Of a DNA stretch of 64,000 nt, positions 37,301-47,841 are shown one piece after another. The position numbers and the translations under genes are program-made. Source of the DNA: Halomonas heilongjiangensis (GTDB lineage Bacteria; Pseudomonadota; Gammaproteobacteria; Pseudomonadales; Halomonadaceae); assembly GCF_002879645.1 (NCBI RefSeq), contig NZ_PNRE01000016.1, positions 1-64,000 of the forward strand, given 5' to 3'. Under the pieces are notes generated by a model. That model made no database searches and was not told the DNA's origin. It worked only from the letters and a program-made list of their open reading frames with translations. The stretch's first letter is position 1, and every line of letters begins with the position of its first letter.

Positions 37301-38222
37301 CCACCGGCCGGCCGACGAACTGCCCGGCGAAGCGCCCCTCGAATGGATCCCCTCCCAGGGCCTCCTTGTCGTCGTCACTGCGATTGACGGAAAAACTGGT
37401 GGTATTGACCACCAGCATGGCCCCGGTCTGCTCGATCAGGTGATTGACGAAGGCCACACAGGCCTCCTCCTTGAGCGACGCCACGGCCACCGCCAGCGGC
37501 TCGAGCCCCTGCTCCCGCAGCGCCTCGATCAGGCCATCCAGCATGGCGGTGTTGGCGCCCTGCAGATGGCTGCGGTAGAAGAGCAGCAGGCAGACCGGGC
37601 GTTCGGGATCGCGCCGTGCCATCCATTCGTTCAGCGTCGCTTCCCGTTGTGTGGCGGCATGCGGCATGTAGAGCAGCGCCGCGGGAATCGCCCTGGGCTC
37701 CTGCCAGTCCAGCCCATGGCCAAAGCACTCGCTGCCGACAAAGCGCAGCAACTGCTCGGCATTGTCCACGCCGCCCTCGCGCAGGTAGCGCCACACGCGG
37801 TGGGCCGAGGCGAAAGGCACGCTGGAGTCCTCCAGCAGGGCGTCGTCCGGGGCGTCGCAGCCCGGCACCAGGATCAGTTGGCGCCGTTTGTCAGCGGCGG
37901 CCCAGGCCAGCAGCCGCTCGTGGCCGTAGCGCCAGTAGCCGCTGCCGCCCAGCAGCGAGACGATTACCAGGCGCGCCTTCTCCAGCACGCGGTCCTCGTA
38001 GAGGTCGTAGGCGGCGGGCTTGACCAGGTTCATCCAGTTCGCCAGCCGCACCGTCGGGTAGTCGTCGCCGAGCGTCACGCTCAGCCGCTCGACCGCCTGG
38101 GCCAGCGCCGACAGGCTGCTGTCGGCGGCGGACAGGATAACGATCTCGGCGGGGCTCTGCTGCAGGTCGACGATGCCCTCTTCCTCGACGAAGCCCCCGG
38201 GCTTGGCGGCGAAGAGATGCAT
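34353..38222 (-). CDS. cobN: Cobaltochelatase large subunit CobN
   Basis: A 1289-residue cytoplasmic subunit of the ATP-dependent aerobic cobaltochelatase, homologous to magnesium-chelatase ChlH/BchH, that binds hydrogenobyrinic acid a,c-diamide. Length matches CobN (about 1275). Recognisable stretches include ANYPNRDGRIGNGVGLDTPAS, VHVGKHGNLEWLPGKS, WGTATMRTGGDDIAQAFALMGVRP and GYKGASEMAATVDYLFAYDATT. It partners the fused ChlI/ChlD-type ATPase at 40758-42509. Cobaltochelatase subunits of the CobS/CobT type are absent here. Confidence 0.96.
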   Translation of the reverse strand: MHLFAAKPGGFVEEEGIVDLQQSPAEIVILSAADSSLSALAQAVERLSVTLGDDYPTVRLANWMNLVKPAAYDLYEDRVLEKARLVIVSLLGGSGYWRYGHERLLAWAAADKRRQLILVPGCDAPDDALLEDSSVPFASAHRVWRYLREGGVDNAEQLLRFVGSECFGHGLDWQEPRAIPAALLYMPHAATQREATLNEWMARRDPERPVCLLLFYRSHLQGANTAMLDGLIEALREQGLEPLAVAVASLKEEACVAFVNHLIEQTGAMLVVNTTSFSVNRSDDDKEALGGDPFEGRFAGQFVGRPVVLQAILASSTEEDWQAKAGGLHSRDVAMQVVLPEMDGRVITRAVGFKSEAHYSERCQLSVIRHVLHPERAAFVATLARRVCGLRQTPNADKRLALVLANYPNRDGRIGNGVGLDTPASTLQLLRALAAAGYPVSDVPDDSDGLIRLLQGGVTNDRDVLDQRACWQSIGLDDYLAWFRTLPETLQEAVCTRWGAPSEDPKCRQGRLMIAGIRLGETFVGIQPERAFTQGPWRIDDPVKSYHDTELVPPHSYLAFYLWLREHYRVDAVVHVGKHGNLEWLPGKSTALSAECWPDIALGPLPHFYPFIVNDPGEGAQAKRRSQAVIIDHLMPPLARAELYGAMAELEALTDEYYQALGMDPRRETLLRERIIAHLRRTGIDQELAQSGNNAEVTDDERLLNELDTYLCDIKEAQIRHGLHVLGSVPPRDKQAGTLAAILRLPRGETPAQRGLLHNLANDLGLAADFDPLMAGAEPWHGPRPPALAEQDSSAWRTAADTRERLELLAHRLIDAYVLEPGCLATLARDYPATAEQCRYARERLWAAMQRGAEMEIQSLLDGLDGLFVPPGPSGAPSRGRLDVLPTGRNFYSVDNRVIPSPAAWSLGEKSAQAFVERYLQDHGDYPRQLGLSIWGTATMRTGGDDIAQAFALMGVRPIWSLGSQRVIDVEVIPAMLLQRPRVDVTLRVSGFFRDAFANVIRLFDRAVRAVAEYAEPGDGNTIRAAVLARCQELESQGLDPDAAAQEAAYRIFGSKPGEYGAGLNRMIDSRAWGSADDLAEAYLDAGAYAYGQFPESGTAARRAFEERIKGLEAVMHNQDNREHDILDSNGYYEFQGGMANASRALGGQAPTIYHADHANPAQPRMRTLKEELARVIRSRVLNPKWIEAMREHGYKGASEMAATVDYLFAYDATTDLVADYQYAQVSEALVLDGANQAFLREHNPAALEEMAERLLEAVQRGLWQEPGEQGPALQDLLLEIDETRELAP

Positions 38223-39349
38223 CAGGCGGTCGCTTCGATCTCGGCGCTCGCCAGGGCCGCGTGCAGGGCCTCGCTGTCCAGCGCCTTGCCGATGATGACG
38301 AGCTGGGTGCGACGCGGCTCGCCCTGCCCCCAGAGCCGGTCGAAGTAGCCGTCCAGGCGCTCGCCGACGGCCTGGATCACCCGGCGCATGGGCTTGCCGG
38401 GAATCGCCGCGAAGCCCTTGGCGCGATATATCTCGTAGCGCTCCAGCAGCTGCTGGAGCCTGTCCGCCAGGAGGTCGCCATCGACCTCTCCCAGGCGGAT
38501 CACGCAGGAGTCGAAATGGTCGTGGGCGTGGTCGTGGTGCGCCCCCTCGGCGTGATGACGATCGTGGTGGTTGTCGATGCGGTCGATGCTCTCCTCGCTC
38601 GCCGCGCCGATGCCCATCAGGGCTTCCAGCTGGGCGCTGTCCGAGGCCCGGGGCTGGTTAATATACAAGCTCTGGTCGATGAACAGCGTCTTCACGGATG
38701 CCGGCACCCGCTGGGCCACCAGTTCCTCCACCCGCTTGCGGTCGGCCGGCTCGAGCAGGTCGGTCTTGCTGACCAGCACCAGGTCGGCGGCGCTCAGCTG
38801 GTCGTCGAGCAGTTCGCGCAGGCTGGGGTCGTGGTCCAGGGAGTCGTCGGCCAGGCGCTGGGCCTCCACCTTGCCGACGTCGCTGGCATAGCGGCCGGCG
38901 GCCACCGCCGGGCCGTCGATCAGGGTGATGATGGCGTCGACGGTGCAGTGCTGGCGCACCTCCGGCCAGTTGAAGGCCTGCACCAGCGGCTTGGGCAGGG
39001 CCAGGCCGCTGGTCTCGATCAGGATATGGTCGATGTCGTCGCGGCGGGCCATCAGCTTCTTCATCACCGGCAGGAACTCCTCCTCCACGGTGCAGCAGAT
39101 GCAGCCGTTGGCCAGTTCGAAGATGCCGCTCTCGGTTTCCATAGCGGTGGCGTCTTCTTCACAACCCTCTTCACAACTCAAGGCACAGCCGCGCAGCAGG
39201 CTGGAGTCGATGTCCTGCTCGCCGAACTCGTTGACGATGACGGCGATGCGCTTGCCGGTGACCTGACGCAGCAGGCTGGCCAGCAGCGTGGTCTTGCCGC
39301 TGCCCAGGAAGCCGGTCACCACCGTGGCGGGGATCTTGTTCAGGTTCAT
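38222..39349 (-). CDS. cobW: Cobalamin biosynthesis GTPase CobW
   Basis: A 375-residue COG0523 G3E GTPase thought to deliver cobalt to the chelatase. Walker A is GFLGSGKTTLL (about 14-24), the metal-binding C-x-C-C motif is GCICC, and the guanine motif is SKTD. A histidine-rich loop (HHDRHHAEGAHHDHAHDH, about 255-272) precedes the C-terminal domain. ATG 39349 has AGGA nine bases upstream. It lies in the middle of the riboswitch run, its start overlaps the stop of cobB by 4 nt, and its stop overlaps the cobN start by one base, supporting a cobalt rather than zinc role. Confidence 0.93.
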   Translation of the reverse strand: MNLNKIPATVVTGFLGSGKTTLLASLLRQVTGKRIAVIVNEFGEQDIDSSLLRGCALSCEEGCEEDATAMETESGIFELANGCICCTVEEEFLPVMKKLMARRDDIDHILIETSGLALPKPLVQAFNWPEVRQHCTVDAIITLIDGPAVAAGRYASDVGKVEAQRLADDSLDHDPSLRELLDDQLSAADLVLVSKTDLLEPADRKRVEELVAQRVPASVKTLFIDQSLYINQPRASDSAQLEALMGIGAASEESIDRIDNHHDRHHAEGAHHDHAHDHFDSCVIRLGEVDGDLLADRLQQLLERYEIYRAKGFAAIPGKPMRRVIQAVGERLDGYFDRLWGQGEPRRTQLVIIGKALDSEALHAALASAEIEATA

Positions 39350-40761
39350 CCGTGGAATTCCTGTGTGGTGATGGAGTGAGTCTCGCTGGTCGGGCATGAC
39401 GCCGCCGGGCCCGGCATGAACAGACGGGCCACGGCGGCGGGGTTGTCGGGGAAGAACAGGTGCAGATAGGTCGCCGTCAGGCGGCGCTGGCGATAGATGG
39501 CCTCGCCCGGCGCGGGGTGGCGCTGGCGCCGGCCAAAGCCGATGGGCGCGGGCGTGTCCGCCGCCAGCGAACGGTGATGGGCATGGCCGCGGATCGGCCC
39601 CTCCGGCAGCTCGGCGGTCTGCATCCCCTGGCACCCTCGCCGCCCGCGCATGGCGCCATGGCCGGGCAGCAGCCCCAGCATGGCGTGGGTGCTGTCGGCA
39701 TAGTCCGTCAGGGTTTCCAGGCAGTAGAGCAGGCCGCCGCACTCGGCGAGGATCGGCTTGTCCGCGGCAAAGAAGCGGCGAACGTCCTCGCGCATGGCGC
39801 CATTTTCCGCCAGCCGCGCGGCGTGGAGCTCGGGATAGCCGCCCGGGAGCCAGAGGGCATCGCAGGTCGGCAGGTGGGCATCGTTCAGCGGCGAGAAGAA
39901 GCGCAGGGTCGCCCCCAGCCGCTCCAGCAGGTCCAGGTTGGCCTGGTAGATGAAGCTGAAGGCCGCATCCCGGGCCACGCCGATGGTCTGGCCGGCAAGG
40001 GAATGCGTAAGCGACGACAAGGCCTGCGTCGCCTCCACGTCTGGCGCCGAAAACATGACCGGCGGCAGTCGCAGCAGCGCCTCCGCCAGCCCCTCGGCCT
40101 CGAGCGCCGCGGCACCGGCTTCGAAGCGGGCCTCCAGCTCCTCGCGGATCTCATCGGCCTGCACCAGCCCCAGGTGACGCTCGGGCAGGGCCAGGGCGGT
40201 GTCCCGCGGCACCGTGGCCAGCAAGGGAATGGCGTCAGGCAGCGCGGCCTCGATCAGCTCGCGGTGGCGCTGCGAACCGCAGGCGTTGGCGATCAGCCCG
40301 GCGATGCGGATGTTGTCACGGAAGCCCGCCAGGCCGGCCACCAGCGCCGCCGCGGTCTGAGCCATGCCCTTGACGTCCATGACGATGACCAACGGCAGGT
40401 CGAACAGGGCGGCGAGATCGGCGCTCGATGGCTCACCGTCGAACAGGCCCATGGCGCCTTCCACCAGGATCAGGTCCGCCTCGAGCGCGGCCTCGAACAG
40501 GCGCTGCCGGCAGTAGGCCTCGCCGGCCATCCACAGGTCGAGCTGGTCCACCGGCTGGCCTGAGGCCTGGGCCAGCACCAGGGGATCCAGGTAGTCCGGG
40601 CCGGTCTTGAAGACCCGCACCACCTTGCCCCGGTTGCGCAGCATCCGCGCCAGCGCGGCGGTTACCGTGGTCTTGCCCTGCCCCGAGGCCGGTGCGGCGA
40701 TAAAGACCGCAGAGCAGGCGGCACTCGTCGGCGCCGCACGGTTCGGATCATGCTCGATCAT
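39346..40761 (-). CDS. cobB: Cobyrinic acid a,c-diamide synthase CobB
   Basis: A 471-residue glutamine-dependent amidotransferase acting on hydrogenobyrinic acid a- and c-carboxylates. The N-terminal P-loop is APASGQGKTTVT (about 23-34), with TGPDYLDP and EGAMGLFDG. The C-terminal glutaminase has Cys in AECGGLLYCLE (about 330) and His in RGHAHHRS. It makes the substrate for CobN. Overlaps neighbours on both sides by 4 nt. Confidence 0.94.
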   Translation of the reverse strand: MIEHDPNRAAPTSAACSAVFIAAPASGQGKTTVTAALARMLRNRGKVVRVFKTGPDYLDPLVLAQASGQPVDQLDLWMAGEAYCRQRLFEAALEADLILVEGAMGLFDGEPSSADLAALFDLPLVIVMDVKGMAQTAAALVAGLAGFRDNIRIAGLIANACGSQRHRELIEAALPDAIPLLATVPRDTALALPERHLGLVQADEIREELEARFEAGAAALEAEGLAEALLRLPPVMFSAPDVEATQALSSLTHSLAGQTIGVARDAAFSFIYQANLDLLERLGATLRFFSPLNDAHLPTCDALWLPGGYPELHAARLAENGAMREDVRRFFAADKPILAECGGLLYCLETLTDYADSTHAMLGLLPGHGAMRGRRGCQGMQTAELPEGPIRGHAHHRSLAADTPAPIGFGRRQRHPAPGEAIYRQRRLTATYLHLFFPDNPAAVARLFMPGPAASCPTSETHSITTQEFHG

Positions 40762-42509
40762 GACGCCTCCAGGCGGCGCTCTAGACTGGACAGGGGCCGG
40801 TACAGGGCACCCAGCTGCCGGGCGATCAGCGCCCCCCGGCCCCGCTTGACCGCGGCCTGCTCGGTATCCACGACGATGCAGTCACCCAGCGGCGGCAGGC
40901 CATCCAGGGATTGGCGGGTACGCCCATCGGTGATGAGGTAGGTTCGCACATGCAGGCCAGGATCCTGTCGCCGCCACTGGCGAATCAGACGCGCCGCCCG
41001 CCGGACGGCGCCGTGCAGCGGCGTGCCGCCACCACCGTCTACGGCATCGAGCCGCTCACGCAGCGCCTTGGGGGCGCGGCGGCGCAGCAGTACAGGCATG
41101 ACGCCGTCATTGCCGAAGCTCAGCACCGCCATCTGCTCCCGGGCGGCATAGGCCTGCTGCGCCAGCCGCTCGACCAGGCCCTTGGCCCGGCCCAGCAGCT
41201 GCCGACCCAGGGTCGAGGCAGAGGTATCCAGCAGCACCAGATTCAGCACCGGCTGGCCGCGGCGGGCCTTGCGATAGCGCAGCTCCCGCCAGGGCCAGCG
41301 GCCGCGGTTGGCGACCAGGGTAGCGAACCAGTCCGGCCGCGCCTCCTCGGCATGGGCTCGGCGCTGCCCGGGCTGTTGTCCGCGGCGCACGGACGCCGAA
41401 GGCGCCGAGGTCGTCGGTTTCGCGCGTTGTGCCGGGGAGATTCCCGGCAGCTCCGCCGCCGGCACACTGACGCTTGTCTGGGTGACCGGCGGCATGGCGC
41501 CCCACTGCCCCTGCGCTTGCGAGGCTGGAGCGCTCTCGCTAGCGCCCGGCGCCTGACCGCCAGTGACGCCGTCACCCTTACCCTGCCCCGAGGGCGGAGG
41601 TGTGCCGGTCGGCGGAGATGGCGGCGTGTGAGACGGAGGCTGATGGGTGGTACGGCGGTGGGCCAATACCCAGGGTTCGACGGTCTCCAGGTCCTCCTGG
41701 CCCACCGTGGTCGCGCCGCGCCAGGCGGCATGGGCCCGGGCGGCCCGATGCCAGGTCACGTCTGCCCGCAGGCCCTCGACACCGGCGGCCTCGCAGCGCA
41801 CCGCGATATGCTCGTAGACCCAGGGTTCGCTGGTGATCTCAGCCAGCACCCGCTGCGCCTGCCGCAGGCGCTGGGTCAGCGCGGCCTGGGCCTCCGCCTG
41901 GCGGGCCACGTAGCCCTCGGGGTCACGGTCGAAGGCCTCGCGCTGCTGCAGGATGGCCACCCGCTCCCGTACGCTCATCGCCGCGCCCTGCTCGAGACAC
42001 AGGCCGAAGCGGTCGAGCAGTTGGGGGCGCAGCTCGCCCTCGTCGGGATTCATGGTGCCGATCAGGCTGAAACGGGCGGGATGGGTATGGCTGATGCCGT
42101 CGCGCTCGACGATATTGGTGCCGCTCGCGGCAACGTCGAGCAGCAGATCCACCAGGGGATCCGGCAGCAGGTTGACCTCGTCGACGTAGAGCACGCCGCC
42201 GTGGGCCTTGGCCAGCAGCCCCGGCTGAAAGCTCGCCTCGCGCTCGGAGAGCACCCGCTGCAGGTCCAGGCTACCGGTCAGGCGCTCTTCGCTGGCGCCC
42301 AGCGGCAGGGTGATGAACGGCGGGCGGCGCCCTTCGGGGTCATCGGGCAGGATCGCCGCCAGCGCCCGGGCCAGGGTGGACTTCGCAGTGCCGCGAGGGC
42401 CGCTGATCAGCACGCCCCCGACCCGGGGATCGATGGCGTTGAGCAACAGTGCGGTCTTGAGCGCCTGCTGGCCGACCACGGCGACGAAGGGAAACTCAGC
42501 CCGTGACAT
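40758..42509 (-). CDS. Fused ChlI/ChlD-type cobaltochelatase ATPase subunit
   Basis: About 583 residues. The N-terminal AAA+ domain (about 1-280) has Walker A GPRGTAKST and Walker B GVLYVDEVNLL, like magnesium-chelatase ChlI. A Pro/Gln/Ser-rich linker (about 290-400) leads to a C-terminal VWA domain with MIDAS motif LLDTSAST and ITDGR, like ChlD. One chain therefore replaces the separate CobS and CobT of the classical aerobic chelatase and would power CobN. It is the first gene after the riboswitch. The start is uncertain: ATGs at 42527, 42524, 42512 and 42509 are all possible; 42509 (MSRAEFPFVAVVGQQ) gives the usual N-terminus. Confidence 0.88.
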   Translation of the reverse strand: MSRAEFPFVAVVGQQALKTALLLNAIDPRVGGVLISGPRGTAKSTLARALAAILPDDPEGRRPPFITLPLGASEERLTGSLDLQRVLSEREASFQPGLLAKAHGGVLYVDEVNLLPDPLVDLLLDVAASGTNIVERDGISHTHPARFSLIGTMNPDEGELRPQLLDRFGLCLEQGAAMSVRERVAILQQREAFDRDPEGYVARQAEAQAALTQRLRQAQRVLAEITSEPWVYEHIAVRCEAAGVEGLRADVTWHRAARAHAAWRGATTVGQEDLETVEPWVLAHRRTTHQPPSHTPPSPPTGTPPPSGQGKGDGVTGGQAPGASESAPASQAQGQWGAMPPVTQTSVSVPAAELPGISPAQRAKPTTSAPSASVRRGQQPGQRRAHAEEARPDWFATLVANRGRWPWRELRYRKARRGQPVLNLVLLDTSASTLGRQLLGRAKGLVERLAQQAYAAREQMAVLSFGNDGVMPVLLRRRAPKALRERLDAVDGGGGTPLHGAVRRAARLIRQWRRQDPGLHVRTYLITDGRTRQSLDGLPPLGDCIVVDTEQAAVKRGRGALIARQLGALYRPLSSLERRLEAS

Positions 42510-42684
42510 CATGGCCCCGGACATCATGACCACCAGGCGTGCCGATACGCGACGTCGAAGCGAGGGCACACGAGTGCCCGGCCGACAGCCGGCAGGAACG
42601 GAAAGCTCCCGGGAAGGAGGAAAAAGGAATCATTGAGACACGCTATCCCCGATGCCCACCGCACCGTTGCTGGATGAAACGAGA

Positions 42685-42893
42685 TGACGGGCCGGTCTCC
42701 GGGCTCGAGGAGTGACGCGAAAAATCGCGCCAGTGCCTGCACCTTCCCGGCCTCGGAGGCTGTCCGACAGCCTCCTAGCCAGTGGTTCTTGCAGGCTACT
42801 CACTCATTACCGTTGCGGGGGCAGCGATGGGATGGGCGCAAGGGCCGTACCATACTTCCCGATTATCCCCTGGTAGCAGGGGCACCCGTCTCG
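42685..42893 (-). promoter_or_regulatory. Cobalamin riboswitch controlling the chlID-cobB-cobW-cobN-cobG-cobH-cobI-cobJ run
   Basis: Read on the minus strand: GGTGCCCC... and GGGAAG near the 5' end, the conserved GCTGCCCCCGCAACGGTAA (42808-42830 region), a variable hairpin AGGAGGCTGTC/GACAGCCTCC, GGGAAGG, and the 3' B12 box AGCCCGGAGACCGGCC (around 42691-42706). All are signatures of the AdoCbl riboswitch, in order. About 175 nt of leader separates it from the chelatase gene. Expected role: shut down synthesis when cobalamin is sufficient. Confidence 0.95.
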
Positions 42894-43020
42894 AGTAGGC
42901 CCATCCTAAAGCAATTGGCGCAACAGGCGCAATTTGGCCACCGGATGGCCCGCCGTGGCTCGCAGTCACCCCAACCGGCAGGCTGGCCTGACAGGTGATA
43001 TCCAAGCTTCTCCTCAAAAT

Positions 43021-43035
43021 TGTTATAGTATAACA
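43021..43035. promoter_or_regulatory. Zur-like operator upstream of the second ABC transporter
   Basis: TGTTATA, one base, TATAACA: a perfect 7-1-7 palindrome, 125 bp before the substrate-binding protein start, in the only AT-rich part of the 650-nt gap 42510-43159. It matches the gammaproteobacterial Zur consensus (GTTATA-N-TATAAC). A Fur or MntR site would normally show GATAATGATAAT-like or AACATAGCAAAG-like halves, which are absent. Regulator identity is inferred from the motif alone. Confidence 0.7.
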
Positions 43036-43159
43036 TAACAAAATCTTTCTCATCCTGGTAGCTGGCAATCGAGGCGCCGACATGCAAAATGCAGTGCTAT
43101 GATCGCCGCCCACCAGGGTCGAATTGGCCAATACTCTCCCGCCACCCGGATTTGACGCG

Positions 43160-44176
43160 ATGAATTACGCTCGACGACTACTGGCATCTCTCGCTTTTTT
43201 CCCAGCACCATTTATTATGGCGGATAGCACCGATTACCCCCTGACATTGACGAATTGCGGCATGGAAATCAGCTTCTCGTCCGTACCAGAAAGCACGGTT
43301 ACCGTCGGGCAATCGGCTACGGAAATCCTCTATGCACTGGGACTTTCCGAGCAGGTATCCGGGACATCCGTGTGGTTCAATCCCGTGCTGCCAGAGTTCA
43401 GCGAGATCAATGCCGATATCGAGCGTCTCGCCGACAACGATCCGAGTTTCGAGTCCGTCATCAGCCGCAGGCCCGATCTTGTCGCTGCCCAATATGAGTG
43501 GCACGTTGGCCCCACCGGCAGCGTGGCGAGCCGGGAGCAGTTCCATGAGCTCGACATCGCCACCTACATCATGCCGGCCGACTGCGACACCAAGGACAAC
43601 AGCACCGGTGGCGACGGCACGCGCATCGCCGCCTTCTCCCCTGAACACGTCTACAAAGGCATCAACGAGCTGGCCAGTATCTTTGATGTCCGCGAAGCCG
43701 GAGATGCCCTGGTCGCCGACCTCCAGTCGCGCGAGGCCAGCGCCATCGAGAGTGCCAGGCGCCTTGAGCTGCCGGAAGACCTGTCAGCGGTATTCTGGTT
43801 CTCCTCCCCCGACGAGTCGGCGGATCCCTTCGCCGCCGGCCGGCTCGGCGCGCCGGGCTACATGATGGATGCCTTGGGCATCCATAACGTGGTGGAATCC
43901 GATGAAGAGTGGCCAGTGGTCGGCTGGGAAACCATCGCCCGGGCCGATCCCGATATCATCGTGGTTGCCAGCATGGACCGCCGCCGCTTCCCGGCAGACG
44001 ATATCGCCAATAAGCTCGAATTCCTGCATGGCGACCCCGTGACCCGCGAAATGTCGGCAGTGAAAAATGGACGTATCATCGAGATGGATGCCCATGCGAT
44101 GAGCGCCACCATGCGCACGATTTTCGGTCTCGAAACGCTGGTCGAGGCCCTGTCGACGCTGCCCTTCGACCAGTGA
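43160..44176 (+). CDS. ABC transporter substrate-binding protein (FecB/BtuF-like), Zur-linked
   Basis: A 338-residue periplasmic binding protein of the helical-backbone (siderophore/cobalamin) class. The signal peptide is MNYARRLLASLAFFPAPFIMA, with cleavage likely before DST. The N-lobe carries VTVGQSATEILYALGLSEQVSGTSVWFNPVLPEF and the C-lobe PVVGWETIARADPDIIVVASMDRR. It is clearly different from BtuF at 47842-48771. A TTG start at 43124 is possible but would put charge-poor sequence before the signal peptide. It heads a three-gene operon with 4-nt overlaps and no riboswitch of its own. Substrate unknown: metallophore-zinc, corrinoid or ferric chelate are all conceivable. Confidence 0.82.
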   Translation: MNYARRLLASLAFFPAPFIMADSTDYPLTLTNCGMEISFSSVPESTVTVGQSATEILYALGLSEQVSGTSVWFNPVLPEFSEINADIERLADNDPSFESVISRRPDLVAAQYEWHVGPTGSVASREQFHELDIATYIMPADCDTKDNSTGGDGTRIAAFSPEHVYKGINELASIFDVREAGDALVADLQSREASAIESARRLELPEDLSAVFWFSSPDESADPFAAGRLGAPGYMMDALGIHNVVESDEEWPVVGWETIARADPDIIVVASMDRRRFPADDIANKLEFLHGDPVTREMSAVKNGRIIEMDAHAMSATMRTIFGLETLVEALSTLPFDQ

Positions 44177-45251
44177 TCCTTCGACCAATGATTTCGACCC
44201 TGGCTTTGCGCCCGGCGCTACCTATTCGCTGGCACTGGACCTGGCTGACGCCATTGATCCTGTTCATGGCGATAATGGCCGGCACCGCAATCGGCGAGAC
44301 GCCGATTGCGCTGGATACCATTTTCAAGGTGCTGGCCAATCAACTCTGGGGGGGGCAGCACGCGGTGGATCGGATCGACGCCGGCATCATCTGGAACTAC
44401 CGCCTCAGTCGCGCCATTCTTGCCGCCTGTTGCGGGGCCGGACTGGCACTTGCCGGCGTGGTACTGCAGGCACTGCTGCGCAATCCCCTGGCCGACCCCT
44501 TCCTGATGGGGATTTCCGCCGGCGCCTCCACCGGTGCCGTGGCGGTGACCATCGCCGGGTTTGGCGCTGGCGTCGTCACGCTCTCCCTCGGCGCCTTCGC
44601 CGGGGCGGGGCTGGCGTTCGGCCTGGTGGTGATGCTCGCCCATGCCGCCGGCAGTGGCACCGGAGGCGGACGCAGTACTCAGGCCGCGGGGGCCATCATC
44701 CTGGCCGGCATCGCCGGCTCGCAGCTGTTCAATGCCCTCACCGCCTTTATCATCGCCAGGTCGGCGAGCGCCGAGCAGGCGCGGGGCATCATGTTCTGGC
44801 TGATGGGCAACCTCTCCGGGGTGCGCTGGGAGGATGTCTCCCTGGGATTGCCCGCCGCCGTGGCCGGCCTGCTGGTCTGCCTGTGGTACCGGCGGGCGCT
44901 GGATGCCTTCACCTTCGGTGCCGACAGCGCCGCCTCGCTGGGCATCCCCGTGCGCCGTGTCCGCGGCATCCTGATTGCCAGCATGGCCCTGGTCACCGCC
45001 GTCATGGTCTCCATGGTCGGCGCCATCGGCTTCGTGGGACTGGTGATTCCCCACGCCATGCGCTTTCTGGTCGGCAGTCGACACACCCGGCTGGTGCCCG
45101 CCTCGGCGTTGGCCGGCGCGGTCTTCCTGATTGCTGCGGATATCCTCTCGCGCATCCTGGTGCCGGGGCAGGTGCTGCCGATTGGAGTCGTCACGGCGCT
45201 GGTCGGCGCCCCGGCCTTTGCCCTGATCCTGGTACGTGGGACGAGGACGAA

Positions 45252-45255
<4 letters not shown>
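44173..45255 (+). CDS. FecCD-family ABC transporter permease, Zur-linked
   Basis: A 360-residue inner-membrane permease with about ten hydrophobic segments. Family motifs are [43 protein letters not shown] and [37 protein letters not shown] 44173 overlaps the stop of the binding-protein gene (GTGA); an in-frame ATG at 44188 is the alternative. It forms the pore with the ATPase at 45252-46016. Confidence 0.9.
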
Positions 45256-46016
<761 letters not shown>

Positions 46017-46051
46017 AGCCTCCGAAAGCCCTGCCCGCGTAGCCCGCCATT

Positions 46052-46077
46052 GATAGCGCTGGCAGGCCCACTTGGCG

Positions 46078-46082
<5 letters not shown>
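46052..46082. other. Inverted repeat between convergent transporter operons
   Basis: GATAGCGC (46052-46059) and GCGCTATC (46075-46082) form a perfect 8-bp stem across the 61-nt gap, touching the btuD stop codon. It may serve as a weak two-way transcription end, but no T-tract follows on either strand. Confidence 0.45.
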
Positions 46083-46853
<771 letters not shown>

Positions 46854-46854
<1 letters not shown>

Positions 46855-47837
46855 CAGCGGCTCCGATAAAGCAGATAGAGGAAGGTGGGCACGCCGAGCA
46901 GCGCTGTGATCACCCCCACCGGCAGCTGTTCCGGGGCGATCAGGGTGCGCGCCAGGGTGTCGGCCAGCACCAGCAGGGTACCACCGGCCAGGGCGCAGGC
47001 CGGCAGGATCAGGCGCTGGTCGTTTCCCAGCACCAGCCGCAGCATGTGCGGCACCACCAGGCCGACGAAGCCGATGCTGCCGGCGGTGGTCACCGCCATG
47101 GCGGTGAGCGCGCTGGCGGCGAGATGGATCGCCCACTCCAGCGGGCGCACGTTGACCCCCAGCGCTGCCGCCTGCAGCGGCCCCCGCGCCATCACGTTGA
47201 GGCTGCGGCCCAGCGGCATCAGCAGCAGGCAGATCAGCAGCAGCAGCGCCAGCGGCGGCCAGGGCGTGCGTGAATAGGAAAGATCCCCCATCAGCCAGTA
47301 GAGCATGCCGGGCAGGCGCTCGGCGGGGCTTATCGCCAGCATCAGGGTGATCACCGCGCCCCAGCCGGCGGCCACCACCACCCCGGTGAGCAGCAGCCGC
47401 GATGGCGTCCAGCTACCGGTGCCGTGGGCCAGGCCGAAGACGAGCAGCGTGGAGAAAAAGGCACCGGCAAAGGCGGAGCCGGTAATCACCGCCCCGCCCA
47501 ACCCCGCCAGCATCGCCGCCAACGCCCCCACCGCGGCGCCGCCGGAGAGGCCCAGCACATAGGGGTCGGCCAGCGGATTGCGCAGCAGCACCTGCATCAG
47601 CGCCCCGGCCACGGCGAGCAGGCCACCCACGGCGAAGGCCGACAGCGAGCGGGGCACTCGCAGGTCGAGCACCAGGGTGCGCGCCAGCGGGCTGCCCTCG
47701 CCTAGCATTACCGCCCAGACATCACCCAACGACAGCGCGACACTGCCCACCGTCACCGACAGCAGCAGCGCCGCCAACCCCAGCAGGGCCAGCACGGCCA
47801 GCGGTGGCCACAGCGAGCGACGCGCTCCCGGCGTCAT
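46854..47837 (-). CDS. btuC: Vitamin B12 ABC transporter permease BtuC
   Basis: A FecCD-family permease of 327 residues with about ten membrane segments, including [46 protein letters not shown] and GSIGFVGLVVPHMLRLVLGNDQRLILP. The start at 47837 (MTPGARRSLWPP) leaves four bases after btuF; an ATG at 47861, overlapping btuF, adds eight residues and is equally possible. Confidence 0.9.
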
Positions 47838-47841
47838 CGCC

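Noticed and set aside
43021-43035. Palindrome considered as a Fur box
   Set aside because: The halves TGTTATA/TATAACA with a one-base centre match Zur better than Fur's GATAATGATAATCATTATC; kept as Zur-like, not excluded experimentally.
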